From Burkholderiales bacterium (GTDB taxonomy: Bacteria > Pseudomonadota > Gammaproteobacteria > Burkholderiales > JAEUMW01): a stretch of DNA of 15,302 nucleotides. Numbering within the stretch: the first letter of the stretch is position 1; the number at the start of each line of letters is the position of its first letter. A program made the translations under genes and the position numbers. The stretch spans positions 1-15,302 of the forward strand of contig JAEUMX010000316.1 in NCBI GenBank assembly GCA_016791285.1. The letters run 5' to 3'. Below, one piece after another: positions 7,564-14,652 of the stretch. The notes under the pieces were generated by a model, which saw nothing but the letters and a program-made list of their open reading frames with translations, did not search any database and had not been told where the DNA came from.

Positions 7564-8365
7564 CGCCGCTCCACCAGCAGATCATTCCGGCCAGCATGCC
7601 GTCGTCGTTGGCGCCGGTGAGCACCAGGCGCATCGCGCCAAGCGCGCGGGCGGTTTCGGCGATACGCTCGTGCGGCACGAAGAGCAGCGTCTGCGTGAGC
7701 CGCGCGCGCCCCGCGGGGCCGACCATCTCGAACAGATTGCGCATCCCTTCGCTGCTCGTGACAACGATGGCCGCGAGCTCGTCGCGCGCCCACAGTTCGA
7801 AGAGCGGGGCCGGATCGGCGTCGGGTCTGGAGCGGCGATAGCACACGGCATACTCGACCGTGGCGCCGCGCGCGCCGAGGGCCGCGCCGAGCAGCTCGCG
7901 CCCGCCGTCACCGCGGAAGATGACGACGCGCCTGCCGCCGACCTGTTGCATCTCGGGCAGCTCGAGCAGCGCCTCGCTGTCGAAGCGTGCCGTCGGCGCG
8001 ATGACGTCTGCAACTCCGGCCCGGCGCAGCGCGGCCGCGGAGGCTTTGCCGACGGTGGCGGCGCGCACGTGCGGCGGCAGCCCGCCGCGCGCAGCGATCA
8101 CACGCATGGCTTTTTGCACGGCGTTGGGACTGATGAAGATGGCGAGGTCGAACTGGGCGATGCGTCCGACGATCTGCGCGAGCGGGCGCGCGTCGTCGAC
8201 ATCCCGGATCTCGAGCACCGGAAACACGATCGGTGTTCCGCCCGCCTGGCGAATGAGCGCCGACAGCGCTCCCGCCTGTGCCGCGGGTCGGGTGACGACG
8301 ATGGTGCGCCCGGCGAGCGTGCCTGCACGCGGCGTGAGCGAACCGGTCGTCGTGCGCGGCATCAT
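7538..8365 (-). CDS. hemD: Uroporphyrinogen-III synthase
   Basis: Cyclises hydroxymethylbilane to uroporphyrinogen III with inversion of ring D, in the cytoplasm. The 275-residue product shows the two-lobed HemD pattern: TIVVTRPAAQA near the N-terminus, FPVLEI, FDLAIFISPNAV, ATVGKASAAAL, the hinge strand VVIFRGDGGRELL, then VEYAVCYRR and IVVTSSEGMRNLFEM in the second half. HemD proteins are poorly conserved, so the assignment rests on this pattern and on position between hemC and hemX. The first of two adjacent ATGs (8365) overlaps the hemC stop as ATGA. No ribosome binding site is visible, so translation probably depends on ribosomes finishing hemC. The last codons overlap the start of hemX. 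Confidence 0.95.
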   Translation of the reverse strand: MMPRTTTGSLTPRAGTLAGRTIVVTRPAAQAGALSALIRQAGGTPIVFPVLEIRDVDDARPLAQIVGRIAQFDLAIFISPNAVQKAMRVIAARGGLPPHVRAATVGKASAAALRRAGVADVIAPTARFDSEALLELPEMQQVGGRRVVIFRGDGGRELLGAALGARGATVEYAVCYRRSRPDADPAPLFELWARDELAAIVVTSSEGMRNLFEMVGPAGRARLTQTLLFVPHERIAETARALGAMRLVLTGANDDGMLAGMICWWSGDDRQRTTA

Positions 8366-9318
8366 GTCGCGCCGATGCTCGCGAGGATGGCGGCCGCGCC
8401 GCGCCGGTAGAGCTCGCGCGCAAGCGCTTCGCCGAGCGCTTCCGGATCCTCGAGCCCGCCGTCGGCGCGGGCGCAAAGATGACGCGCGCCGTCCGGACTG
8501 GCGAGAAATCCGGTCAGGTGAATGCGGCCGTTCTCGATTCGCGCGTAGCCCCCGATAGGCACGTTGCAGCTGCCAGCGAGCGCCCGGCTCATCGCGCGCT
8601 CAGCGCGCACGCAGCGCGCGGTCGCATCGTCGTTCAGTGCGGCCAGCGCGGCGATCATGTCCTCGCGCTCGGTGCGGCACTCGATGCCGAGCGCGCCCTG
8701 GCCGACTGCCGGCAGACTCTCTTCCGGCGGGATGAACGCCGCGATGCGCGCCTCGAGGCCGAGCCGCTTCAAGCCCGCCGCCGCGAGGACGATGGCGTCG
8801 AACTGGCCCGCGTCGAGCTTGCGCAGCCGCGTTTGCACGTTGCCGCGCAAAGGCGCCACGGCGAGCGCGGGATAGCGCATGCGGATCTGACTCTCGCGCC
8901 GCAGGCTGGAGGTGCCGACCACCGCCCCGGGCGGCAGCTCGGACAGACGCGTGCACCGCGCCGACACGAGCGCATCGCGCGGATCCTCGCGCGCGCCGAT
9001 CGCAGCGATGGTGAAGCCCTGTGGCAGCGTCATGGGCACGTCCTTCATCGAGTGCACGGCGATGTCCGCATCGCCCGCTTCCAGCGCGGCCTCCAGCTCC
9101 TTGACGAAAAGTCCCTTGCCGCCGATCTTGGCGAGCGATGCGCCGAGGCGGCGGTCCCCTTCCGTGGTCATGCCGAGCAAGCGGATCTCGCTTTCTGGAT
9201 ATAATGCGGCGAGCTGTGTCTCGATGTGGTGCGCCTGCCACAGCGCAAGCGCACTTTCCCTGGTTGCGATGACGATGCGCGCCGGCGCCTGCCGGGTTTC
9301 GAACCCACTGCTGTCCAA
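8362..9318 (-). CDS. hemC: Porphobilinogen deaminase (hydroxymethylbilane synthase)
   Basis: Joins four porphobilinogen molecules into hydroxymethylbilane, using a covalently bound dipyrromethane cofactor, in the cytoplasm. In 318 residues the hallmarks are RIVIATRESALALWQA (14-29), KGLFVKELE (68-76), HSMKDVP (89-95) with the catalytic aspartate Asp93, GTSSLRR (135-141), LRGNVQTRL (157-165), the PAVGQGALGIE segment, and the cofactor cysteine in GSCNVPIGGYA (Cys251). The start is a TTG at 9318, behind AGGAG four bases upstream. No ATG or GTG lies between it and the conserved strand at residue 14, so the TTG start is well supported. It is the first gene of the hem operon and is divergent from ppc. 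An extended -10 lies at 9391-9399. Confidence 0.97.
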   Translation of the reverse strand: MDSSGFETRQAPARIVIATRESALALWQAHHIETQLAALYPESEIRLLGMTTEGDRRLGASLAKIGGKGLFVKELEAALEAGDADIAVHSMKDVPMTLPQGFTIAAIGAREDPRDALVSARCTRLSELPPGAVVGTSSLRRESQIRMRYPALAVAPLRGNVQTRLRKLDAGQFDAIVLAAAGLKRLGLEARIAAFIPPEESLPAVGQGALGIECRTEREDMIAALAALNDDATARCVRAERAMSRALAGSCNVPIGGYARIENGRIHLTGFLASPDGARHLCARADGGLEDPEALGEALARELYRRGAAAILASIGAT

Positions 9319-9322
9319 ACCG

Positions 9323-9327
9323 CTCCT
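9323..9327 (-). promoter_or_regulatory. Ribosome binding site fixing the TTG start of hemC
   Basis: AGGAG on the minus strand ends four bases before the TTG at 9318. It is the only strong Shine-Dalgarno match close to the hemC reading-frame start, so it supports the rare start codon. Confidence 0.7.
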
Positions 9328-9390
9328 CTCGCTTGTCCCAGCCCCGTATCGCCGCGCGCTCGCGCCCCCGTCCCCGCTATCCCGGCGGCG

Positions 9391-9399
9391 ATTCTAGCA
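9391..9399 (-). promoter_or_regulatory. Extended -10 promoter element for the hem operon
   Basis: The minus strand reads TGCTAGAAT: a TG extension, one spacer base and TAGAAT (five of six matches to TATAAT). Extended -10 promoters can work without a good -35, and none is visible here. Transcription would start near 9384, giving a leader of about 66 bases before hemC. The surrounding sequence is very GC-rich, which makes this AT-containing element stand out. Confidence 0.5.
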
Positions 9400-9474
9400 C
9401 GCACCCCCTGGTCCGGGTGGCCGGCCGGCACCGGCACTGCGCCCGTTTCCCACCGCCGTGGAGGGTTCCCCGCC

Positions 9475-12276
9475 ATGAACGATAGTACGCACAACGGCGC
9501 ATCACGCGGCGTGTTCACCCCGGACGCGGAGGCCGACAAGGACGCGCCGCTGCGCGATGACATTCGCTTGCTCGGGCGCGTGCTTGGCGACACCCTGCGC
9601 GAGCAGCACGGCGAAGCGGCTTTCGATCTGATCGAAAGCACGCGGCAGATGGCGATCCGGTTCCGCCGCGATCGGGATCCCACCGCCAAGCGCGAGCTCG
9701 AGCGCATGCTGGGCAAGCTGCCCTACGAGGAAGTGGTCGTCGTGGCACGGGCGTTCACGTTCTTTTCACAGCTTGCGAACCTCGCGGAAGACCTTCACCA
9801 CAACCGCCGCCGCCGCGCACATCAGCTCGATCACCCGCAACCGCAGGAAGGCAGCTTTGCCCTCGCCCTGGCGCGCATTCGCGAGGCGGGGTTCGCGGCG
9901 GAGGACATCGAGCGGCTGTTCGCACAAGGCGCGGTAACACCGGTTCTCACCGCGCACCCGACCGAGGTGCAGCGCCGTGCCGTGCTCAATCGCCAGCGCG
10001 AGCTCACGCGCCTGCTGCTCCAGCGCGACCGCCTGCAGCTCACGCCCGCGGAGCTGCACACGAACGAGGAGGAGATCCGCCGCGATGTGCTGGCGTTGTG
10101 GCAGACGCGCATCGTGCGATCCGTCAGACTCACCGTGCCGGACGAGATCGAGAACGGCCTCGCCTACTACGAGTACACATTCCTGCGCGAGCTGCCGAAG
10201 CTCTACGCCGAAATAGAGGAGCAGATGGCGACGGCGTGGCCGGAGCGCACGGCGCATCTCGGACCGCTGTTGCGCATGGGTAGCTGGATCGGTGGCGATC
10301 GCGACGGCAACCCGTTCGTCACCGATGAGGTGACCCGGCATGCGATGCAGCGCCATGCGACGGTCGCACTCGAATACTATCTCGAGGAGGTTCACGCGCT
10401 GGGCGCCGAGCTGAGCCTGTCGCGCCGCCTCGTCGGCGCGCTCCCCGAGCTCGAGGCACTGGCGCTCGATCCCGCCGTGCACGCCGATCATCGCGCGGAC
10501 GAACCGTACCGCAACGCGCTCGCCAACATCTATGCGCGCCTCGCGGCGGCCGCGCGCGATCTGGTCGATCTCGCCGCGCAGCCGCCGCCGGTCGCCGCCG
10601 CGACACCCTACCCCGGTGCTTGCGACTTGCTGAACGATCTCGCTGTGCTCGACCGGTCGTTGCGCAGCCACGGCTCGCACCGCATCGCGGACGGGCGGCT
10701 GCGCGCCCTGCGCCGCGCCGTGGAAGTGTTCGGCTTTCACCTGGCTGCCCTCGACATGCGCCAGCATTCGGGCGTGCACGAGGCGGTGGTCGGCGAGCTG
10801 TTCGAGCGCGGTTCGAACGCGGCTGGCTACAGCGAACTCACCGAAGAAGAGCGGCTCGACTGGTTGCTGCGCGAGATCGACACACCGCGGCCCCTGCGCT
10901 CCCCCTTCATCGAGTACAGCGAGGCGGCCAGGCAGGAGCTCGCGATCTTCGACGTGGCGGCGGAGATTCACCGGCGCTTCGGGAGCGCGGCGCTGCCCAA
11001 CTACGTGATCTCCAAGACCGACGGCGCGAGCGACCTCATCGAGCTTGCACTGCTGCTGAAGGAGGTCGGACTGCTCAAGGTCGGGGCTGAACCGCGGCTC
11101 GACGTGAACATCGTGCCGCTGTTCGAGACCATCGCCGATCTGCGCGCCTGCGGGCCGATCATGGACCGCGTCTTCGGCCTGCCGGGATACCGGCGGTTGC
11201 TCGAGACGCGCGGCAACTACCAGGAGGTCATGCTCGGCTATTCCGACAGCAACAAGGACGGCGGCTACCTCACCGCGAACTGGGAGTTGCACCAGGCGGA
11301 GGTGGCGCTGGTGGACATCTTCCGCAAGCACGGCGTGGAGCTGCGTCTGTTTCACGGGCGCGGCGGCAGCGTGGGCCGCGGCGGCGGACCGAGCTACCAG
11401 GGCATCCGCGCCCAGCCGCCGGGAAGCGTGAACGGACAGATCCGGATCACGGAACAGGGCGAAGTGATCGCGAGCAAGTACGCCGACCCCGACATCGGCC
11501 GGCGCAATCTGGAGACCCTCGTCGCCGGCACGCTCGAGGCGACGCTCGCCCCGCACGGTCATCCGGACCAGGATCTCGAGGCCCATTACCGCATCATGGA
11601 TGTTCTGTCGGAGACGGCGTACCGGGCGTATCGCCGGCTCGTCCACGAGACACCCGGATTCGTCACCTTCTTTCGCCAGACCACCCCGATCACCGAGATC
11701 GCGGATCTGCACATCGGCAGTCGGCCCGCGGCACGCAAGCGGTCCGACCGCATCGAGGACCTGCGCGCGATCCCGTGGGTGTTCAGCTGGTCGCAGGCGC
11801 GCATCATGCTGCCCGGCTGGTACGGCTTCGGCACCGCGGTCGAGGACTACATCAAGCGCGAAGGGGACGCGGGGCTTGCCACGCTGCGGGAGATGCACCG
11901 CGTCTGGCCGTTCTTTCAGGCGCTGCTCTCCAACATGGACATGGTGCTCGCGAAAAGCGACATGAGCATCGCCTCGCGCTATGCCGATCTCGTCGCCGAC
12001 GATCTGCTTGCCGAGCGCATCTTCACGGATATCTACAACGAGTGGAAGCGCACCGGGGAGCGGCTCTGCGCAATCACGGGTCAGCGCAGCTTCCTGCAGT
12101 CGAACCCCTCGCTCGCGCGCAGCTTCCGCAACCGGCAGCCCTACATCGACCCGTTGAACCACCTGCAGGTCGGGCTGCTGCGGCGTTTCCGCTCCGGGGA
12201 GCAGGACGACAAGATCAAGCGGGCGATCCTGCTCACCATCAACGGCATCGCGTCGGGATTGCGGAACAGCGGGTGA
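9475..12276 (+). CDS. ppc: Phosphoenolpyruvate carboxylase
   Basis: Fixes bicarbonate onto phosphoenolpyruvate to give oxaloacetate, replenishing the TCA cycle. The product has 933 residues, about 50 more than the E. coli enzyme; some 25 are a polar N-terminal extension before DDIRLLGRVLGDT. Catalytic motifs are intact: VLTAHPTEVQRR with the catalytic histidine (His161), GYSDSNKDGGYL (lysine at 594), FHGRGGSVGRGGGP (from Phe626, the phosphoenolpyruvate-binding arginine loop), SQARIMLPGWYG, and the C-terminal LRNSG, where most homologues have RNTG. The ATG at 9475 follows GGAGG with a 10-base spacer. The gene is divergent from hemC across 156 bases. I see no clear promoter in that gap, but a perfect TATAAT lies further up at 9200-9205. 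A hairpin follows the stop. Confidence 0.98.
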   Translation: MNDSTHNGASRGVFTPDAEADKDAPLRDDIRLLGRVLGDTLREQHGEAAFDLIESTRQMAIRFRRDRDPTAKRELERMLGKLPYEEVVVVARAFTFFSQLANLAEDLHHNRRRRAHQLDHPQPQEGSFALALARIREAGFAAEDIERLFAQGAVTPVLTAHPTEVQRRAVLNRQRELTRLLLQRDRLQLTPAELHTNEEEIRRDVLALWQTRIVRSVRLTVPDEIENGLAYYEYTFLRELPKLYAEIEEQMATAWPERTAHLGPLLRMGSWIGGDRDGNPFVTDEVTRHAMQRHATVALEYYLEEVHALGAELSLSRRLVGALPELEALALDPAVHADHRADEPYRNALANIYARLAAAARDLVDLAAQPPPVAAATPYPGACDLLNDLAVLDRSLRSHGSHRIADGRLRALRRAVEVFGFHLAALDMRQHSGVHEAVVGELFERGSNAAGYSELTEEERLDWLLREIDTPRPLRSPFIEYSEAARQELAIFDVAAEIHRRFGSAALPNYVISKTDGASDLIELALLLKEVGLLKVGAEPRLDVNIVPLFETIADLRACGPIMDRVFGLPGYRRLLETRGNYQEVMLGYSDSNKDGGYLTANWELHQAEVALVDIFRKHGVELRLFHGRGGSVGRGGGPSYQGIRAQPPGSVNGQIRITEQGEVIASKYADPDIGRRNLETLVAGTLEATLAPHGHPDQDLEAHYRIMDVLSETAYRAYRRLVHETPGFVTFFRQTTPITEIADLHIGSRPAARKRSDRIEDLRAIPWVFSWSQARIMLPGWYGFGTAVEDYIKREGDAGLATLREMHRVWPFFQALLSNMDMVLAKSDMSIASRYADLVADDLLAERIFTDIYNEWKRTGERLCAITGQRSFLQSNPSLARSFRNRQPYIDPLNHLQVGLLRRFRSGEQDDKIKRAILLTINGIASGLRNSG

Positions 12277-12329
12277 ACGGTGCCGCCAGAGACGCGGGAC
12301 TGTGACCCGCGTTTCAGTCGCCCACCGTT
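12276..12329 (+). terminator. Nested hairpin after ppc (probable weak terminator)
   Basis: The inner stem is ACGCGGG (12292-12298) with CCCGCGT (12306-12312), seven perfect pairs around a 7-base loop, followed by only TTT. An outer stem, AACGGTG (12276-12282) with CACCGTT (12323-12329), encloses it and starts at the last base of the ppc stop codon. It sits between the convergent ppc and the small membrane protein gene, where a terminator is expected. The short T run makes efficient Rho-independent termination uncertain. Confidence 0.5.
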
Positions 12330-12355
12330 ATCCTGCATCAGAGCGAGAGCATGGG

Positions 12356-12799
12356 CTATTCGGCGGGCCTGTCTGCCTTGTCCGCTTGGTGCGGGTGAGA
12401 CCGGAGGCGTCGCACCAGTACGGATACCAGCAACGCTGTCGCGGCAGAGTAGGCGATCATCGGCGACGCGGTGAGCATTGAAACCAGCCCACGGATCGTG
12501 CCGGCGTTGACCTGCTGGACGTAATCCACGAGTGCAATCACGTCGATTCCCTGCACGGACTGCGCGTCCTCGGCGCGAATCTGCAGGTCGTTCCAGCCGT
12601 TACGAAACCAGATCCTCGTGAAGATGCCGTTGCACACCCCGACAACTGCCAGTGCACCGAGCGGGCGCAGGAGATGTTCGAGCATCCGGCGGCGCTCGGC
12701 TACCGGCGCGGCATCGTAGATTCTGCCAACCAGTTGCGGAATCTCGGCGTGAAGATCCACCGATGGCGAAGCGGTGTCGGAACGATCATCGGAACCCAT
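12356..12799 (-). CDS. Hypothetical membrane protein, two predicted helices
   Basis: I do not recognise a named family. The 147-residue product starts with a polar, acidic stretch, then PQLVGRIYDAAPVAERRRMLEHLLRPLG (21-48, broken here by nothing but length). A first hydrophobic segment (about 46-60) has GALAVVGVCNGIF. A conserved-looking linker follows with RNGWNDLQIRAEDAQ and DVIALVDYVQQV (66-97). A second helix (about 112-130) leads into an arginine/histidine-rich tail, which by the positive-inside rule should be cytoplasmic. I chose the ATG at 12799 because AGGGG lies eight bases upstream; longer in-frame extensions to 12991 lack support. Codon use resembles its neighbours. It converges on ppc and is divergent from the ahcY leader. 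I vaguely recall similar betaproteobacterial hypothetical proteins but cannot confirm this. Confidence 0.75.
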   Translation of the reverse strand: MGSDDRSDTASPSVDLHAEIPQLVGRIYDAAPVAERRRMLEHLLRPLGALAVVGVCNGIFTRIWFRNGWNDLQIRAEDAQSVQGIDVIALVDYVQQVNAGTIRGLVSMLTASPMIAYSAATALLVSVLVRRLRSHPHQADKADRPAE

Positions 12800-12998
12800 C
12801 GCGTTTGCCCCTGTTTTGAGTAGCCAAACGGCACCGTTACGCGCGTGCATGCTCGCCCCGGCAACCACTGAATTGAACCGACCGCGCGACGTTCCCAAGA
12901 TTCCCGTCGATCTCAAGATGTAGGAAAACTCTGATCGGCACCTTCCCGCGGATCGCCGGTCTAGGCAGGTGATTGCGTGTTGCAGTACCATTCGCGTT
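12800..12998. other. Intergenic stretch upstream of the riboswitch
   Basis: This is the left part of a 353-base gene-free region between the divergent membrane protein gene and ahcY. It must hold promoters for both, yet I find no convincing -35/-10 pair on either strand. It is less GC-rich than its surroundings between about 12905 and 12935. A 12-base near-palindrome, AACGGCACCGTT, lies at 12827-12838, 28 bases before the membrane protein start, and could be an operator. I see no small gene here. Confidence 0.5.
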
Positions 12999-13060
12999 CC
13001 CTGAGGAGCGCTGCAACGGGCCGTTCGGTCCCGCCAGGCTCAGGCGTTCGAACGGCGCTC
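12999..13060 (+). ncRNA. SAH (S-adenosylhomocysteine) riboswitch aptamer in the ahcY leader
   Basis: The sequence matches the known SAH riboswitch consensus closely: GAGGAGCGCTGCAACGG (from 13003), then GCCAGGCTC (13033-13041), then AACGGCGCTC (13051-13060). P1 pairs CCTGAG (13000-13005) with CTCAGG (13039-13044), P2 pairs CGGG (13017-13020) with CCCG (13030-13033), and the pseudoknot-forming P4 pairs GAGCGC (13006-13011) with GCGCTC (13055-13060). SAH riboswitches of this class lie upstream of ahcY in beta- and gammaproteobacteria and raise expression when SAH accumulates. That fits the gene 93 bases downstream, which encodes SAH hydrolase. Exact edges are approximate. Confidence 0.93.
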
Positions 13061-13150
13061 GTTGACTCGTGGCTGATGGCACGGGCGGCGAGCGAGCCAA
13101 TCCTCCCCGTTTCCGTTTTCTCAGTCCCCCCTCGACATCGAAGGAGTGAT
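13056..13150 (+). promoter_or_regulatory. Candidate expression platform of the SAH riboswitch
   Basis: A strong hairpin at 13056-13094 pairs CGCTCGTTG (13056-13064) with CGGCGAGCG (13086-13094), skips A13065, then pairs CTCGTG (13066-13071) with CACGGG (13080-13085). It reuses five bases of the 3' P4 strand, so it cannot coexist with the aptamer's P4. No T run follows, so it is not a classical terminator. Further on, ATCCTCC (13100-13106) can pair with GGAGTGAT (13143-13150, one bulged T) and hide the ahcY ribosome binding site AAGGAG (13141-13146). The pairings are seen in the sequence; the switching role is inferred. Confidence 0.5.
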
Positions 13151-13152
13151 CC

Positions 13153-14571
13153 ATGAGCGCAGTTCTCGAAACCAAGCCGTTCAGCGACTATCACGTCGCC
13201 GACATCAACCTCGCGGGGTGGGGCCGGAAGGAGATCGCCATCGCCGAGACCGAGATGCCCGGACTCATGGCGATCCGCGAGGAATACGCAGCCACCCAGC
13301 CGTTGAAGGGAGCACGCATCACCGGATCGCTGCACATGACGATCCAGACCGCGGTGCTGATCGAAACCCTGCAGGCGCTGGGGGCGCAGGTGCGCTGGGC
13401 ATCCTGCAACATCTTCTCGACCCAGGACCACGCCGCCGCCGCCATCGCCGCCCGCGGCACCCCGGTCTTCGCCTACAAGGGCGAGTCGCTCGAGGAGTAC
13501 TGGGATTACACGCACCGCATCTTCGAGTGGCCGGACGGAGGCTTCTCGAACATGATCCTCGACGATGGCGGTGATGCGACCCTGCTCCTGCATCTGGGCA
13601 CCCGCGCGGAATCCGATCCGTCGGTCCTGGGCAACCCGGGCAGCGAAGAAGAGCGCATCCTGTTCGCGGCGATCAGGAAGCGCATCGCCGCCCAGCCCGG
13701 CTGGTATTCGAGCCGCATCCAGCACGTGCAAGGCGTGACCGAGGAGACCACCACCGGCGTGCACCGCCTGTACCAGATGGCGAAGGAAGGCAAGCTCGCG
13801 TTCCCCGCCATCAACGTGAACGACTCCGTCACCAAGTCCAAGTTCGACAACCTGTACGGCTGCCGTGAGTCGCTGGTCGACGGCATCAAGCGCGCGACGG
13901 ACGTGATGGTCGCCGGCAAGATCGCCGTGGTGGCGGGTTACGGCGACGTGGGCAAGGGCTCGGCCCAGGCCCTGCGCGCGCTGTCGGCACAGGTGTGGGT
14001 CACCGAGATCGACCCGATCTGCGCGCTGCAGGCTGCGATGGAAGGCTATCGCGTCGTCACCATGGACTACGCCGCGGACAAGGCGGACATCTTCGTCACC
14101 GCCACCGGCAACTACCACGTGATCAATCACGATCACATGGCGAAGATGAAGGATCAGGCGATCGTCTGCAACATCGGCCATTTCGACAACGAGATCGACA
14201 TCGCCTCGGTCGAGTCCTACCAGTGGGAAGAGATCAAACCGCAGGTCGATCACGTGATCTTCCCCTCTGGCCGCCGCATCATCGTGCTCGCCAAGGGACG
14301 GCTGGTGAACCTGGGCTGCGGCACGGGGCACCCGAGCTACGTCATGTCGAGCTCGTTCGCCAATCAGACGATCGCGCAGATCGAGCTTTTCACCAACACC
14401 GCGCGGTATCCGGTCGGCGTGTACACCTTGCCGAAGCATCTCGACGAGAAGGTGGCGCGGCTGCAGTTGAAGAAGCTGAACGCGAAGCTGACCGAGCTCA
14501 CCGACGAGCAGGCGAAGTACATCGGCGTGGACAAGGCGGGGCCGTACAAGGCGGATTCGTATCGCTATTGA
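13153..14571 (+). CDS. ahcY: Adenosylhomocysteinase (SAH hydrolase)
   Basis: Splits S-adenosylhomocysteine reversibly into adenosine and homocysteine, using a tightly bound NAD, and so relieves inhibition of methyltransferases. The 472-residue product is of the usual bacterial length, including the extra segment (about 150-190) absent from shorter forms. Motifs are [12 protein letters not shown] near the start, [19 protein letters not shown] (53-71), [15 protein letters not shown] (85-99), [13 protein letters not shown] (221-233), the NAD glycine loop [13 protein letters not shown] (262-274), [11 protein letters not shown] (339-349) and the terminal YKADSYRY. The ATG at 13153 follows AAGGAG with a six-base spacer. 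Expression should be controlled by the SAH riboswitch in the leader. metF follows 81 bases downstream on the same strand. Confidence 0.98.
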   Translation: MSAVLETKPFSDYHVADINLAGWGRKEIAIAETEMPGLMAIREEYAATQPLKGARITGSLHMTIQTAVLIETLQALGAQVRWASCNIFSTQDHAAAAIAARGTPVFAYKGESLEEYWDYTHRIFEWPDGGFSNMILDDGGDATLLLHLGTRAESDPSVLGNPGSEEERILFAAIRKRIAAQPGWYSSRIQHVQGVTEETTTGVHRLYQMAKEGKLAFPAINVNDSVTKSKFDNLYGCRESLVDGIKRATDVMVAGKIAVVAGYGDVGKGSAQALRALSAQVWVTEIDPICALQAAMEGYRVVTMDYAADKADIFVTATGNYHVINHDHMAKMKDQAIVCNIGHFDNEIDIASVESYQWEEIKPQVDHVIFPSGRRIIVLAKGRLVNLGCGTGHPSYVMSSSFANQTIAQIELFTNTARYPVGVYTLPKHLDEKVARLQLKKLNAKLTELTDEQAKYIGVDKAGPYKADSYRY

Positions 14572-14585
14572 TCAGTTCGGCGGGA

Positions 14586-14614
14586 GGGAGCGCTGCTACG
14601 CGCGCAGCGTTCCC
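14586..14614 (+). terminator. Hairpin between ahcY and metF (possible partial terminator or processing site)
   Basis: GGGAGCGCTGC (14586-14596) pairs with GCAGCGTTCCC (14604-14614) over 11 bases, one of them a G-T wobble, around a 7-base loop. The sequence after it is pyrimidine-rich (TTCGCCTTCTC) but is not a true T run. It could attenuate read-through into metF, stabilise the 3' end of an ahcY transcript, or both. Its shape is clear from the sequence; its role is inferred. Confidence 0.5.
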
Positions 14615-14652
14615 TTCGCCTTCTCGCTTCCTCCTTCCCGTTTCCCCAGCCG

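Noticed and set aside
9766..12162. 798-residue minus-strand frame opposite ppc
   Set aside because: ppc is fully conserved in its own frame along this stretch; the opposite frame shows no family features.
12800..12991. N-terminal extension of the small membrane protein to 12991
   Set aside because: The extra 64 residues look random and cysteine/arginine-rich, and the ATG at 12799 has a ribosome binding site.
13056..13094. Hairpin in the ahcY leader as a classical Rho-independent terminator
   Set aside because: The stem is strong, but the bases after it are AGCCAATCC with no T run, so I treat it as a switching helix candidate instead.
12961..14439. 492-residue minus-strand frame opposite ahcY and its leader
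   Set aside because: It covers the riboswitch and ahcY in antisense and has H/D/V-rich composition typical of the mirror of a GC-rich gene.
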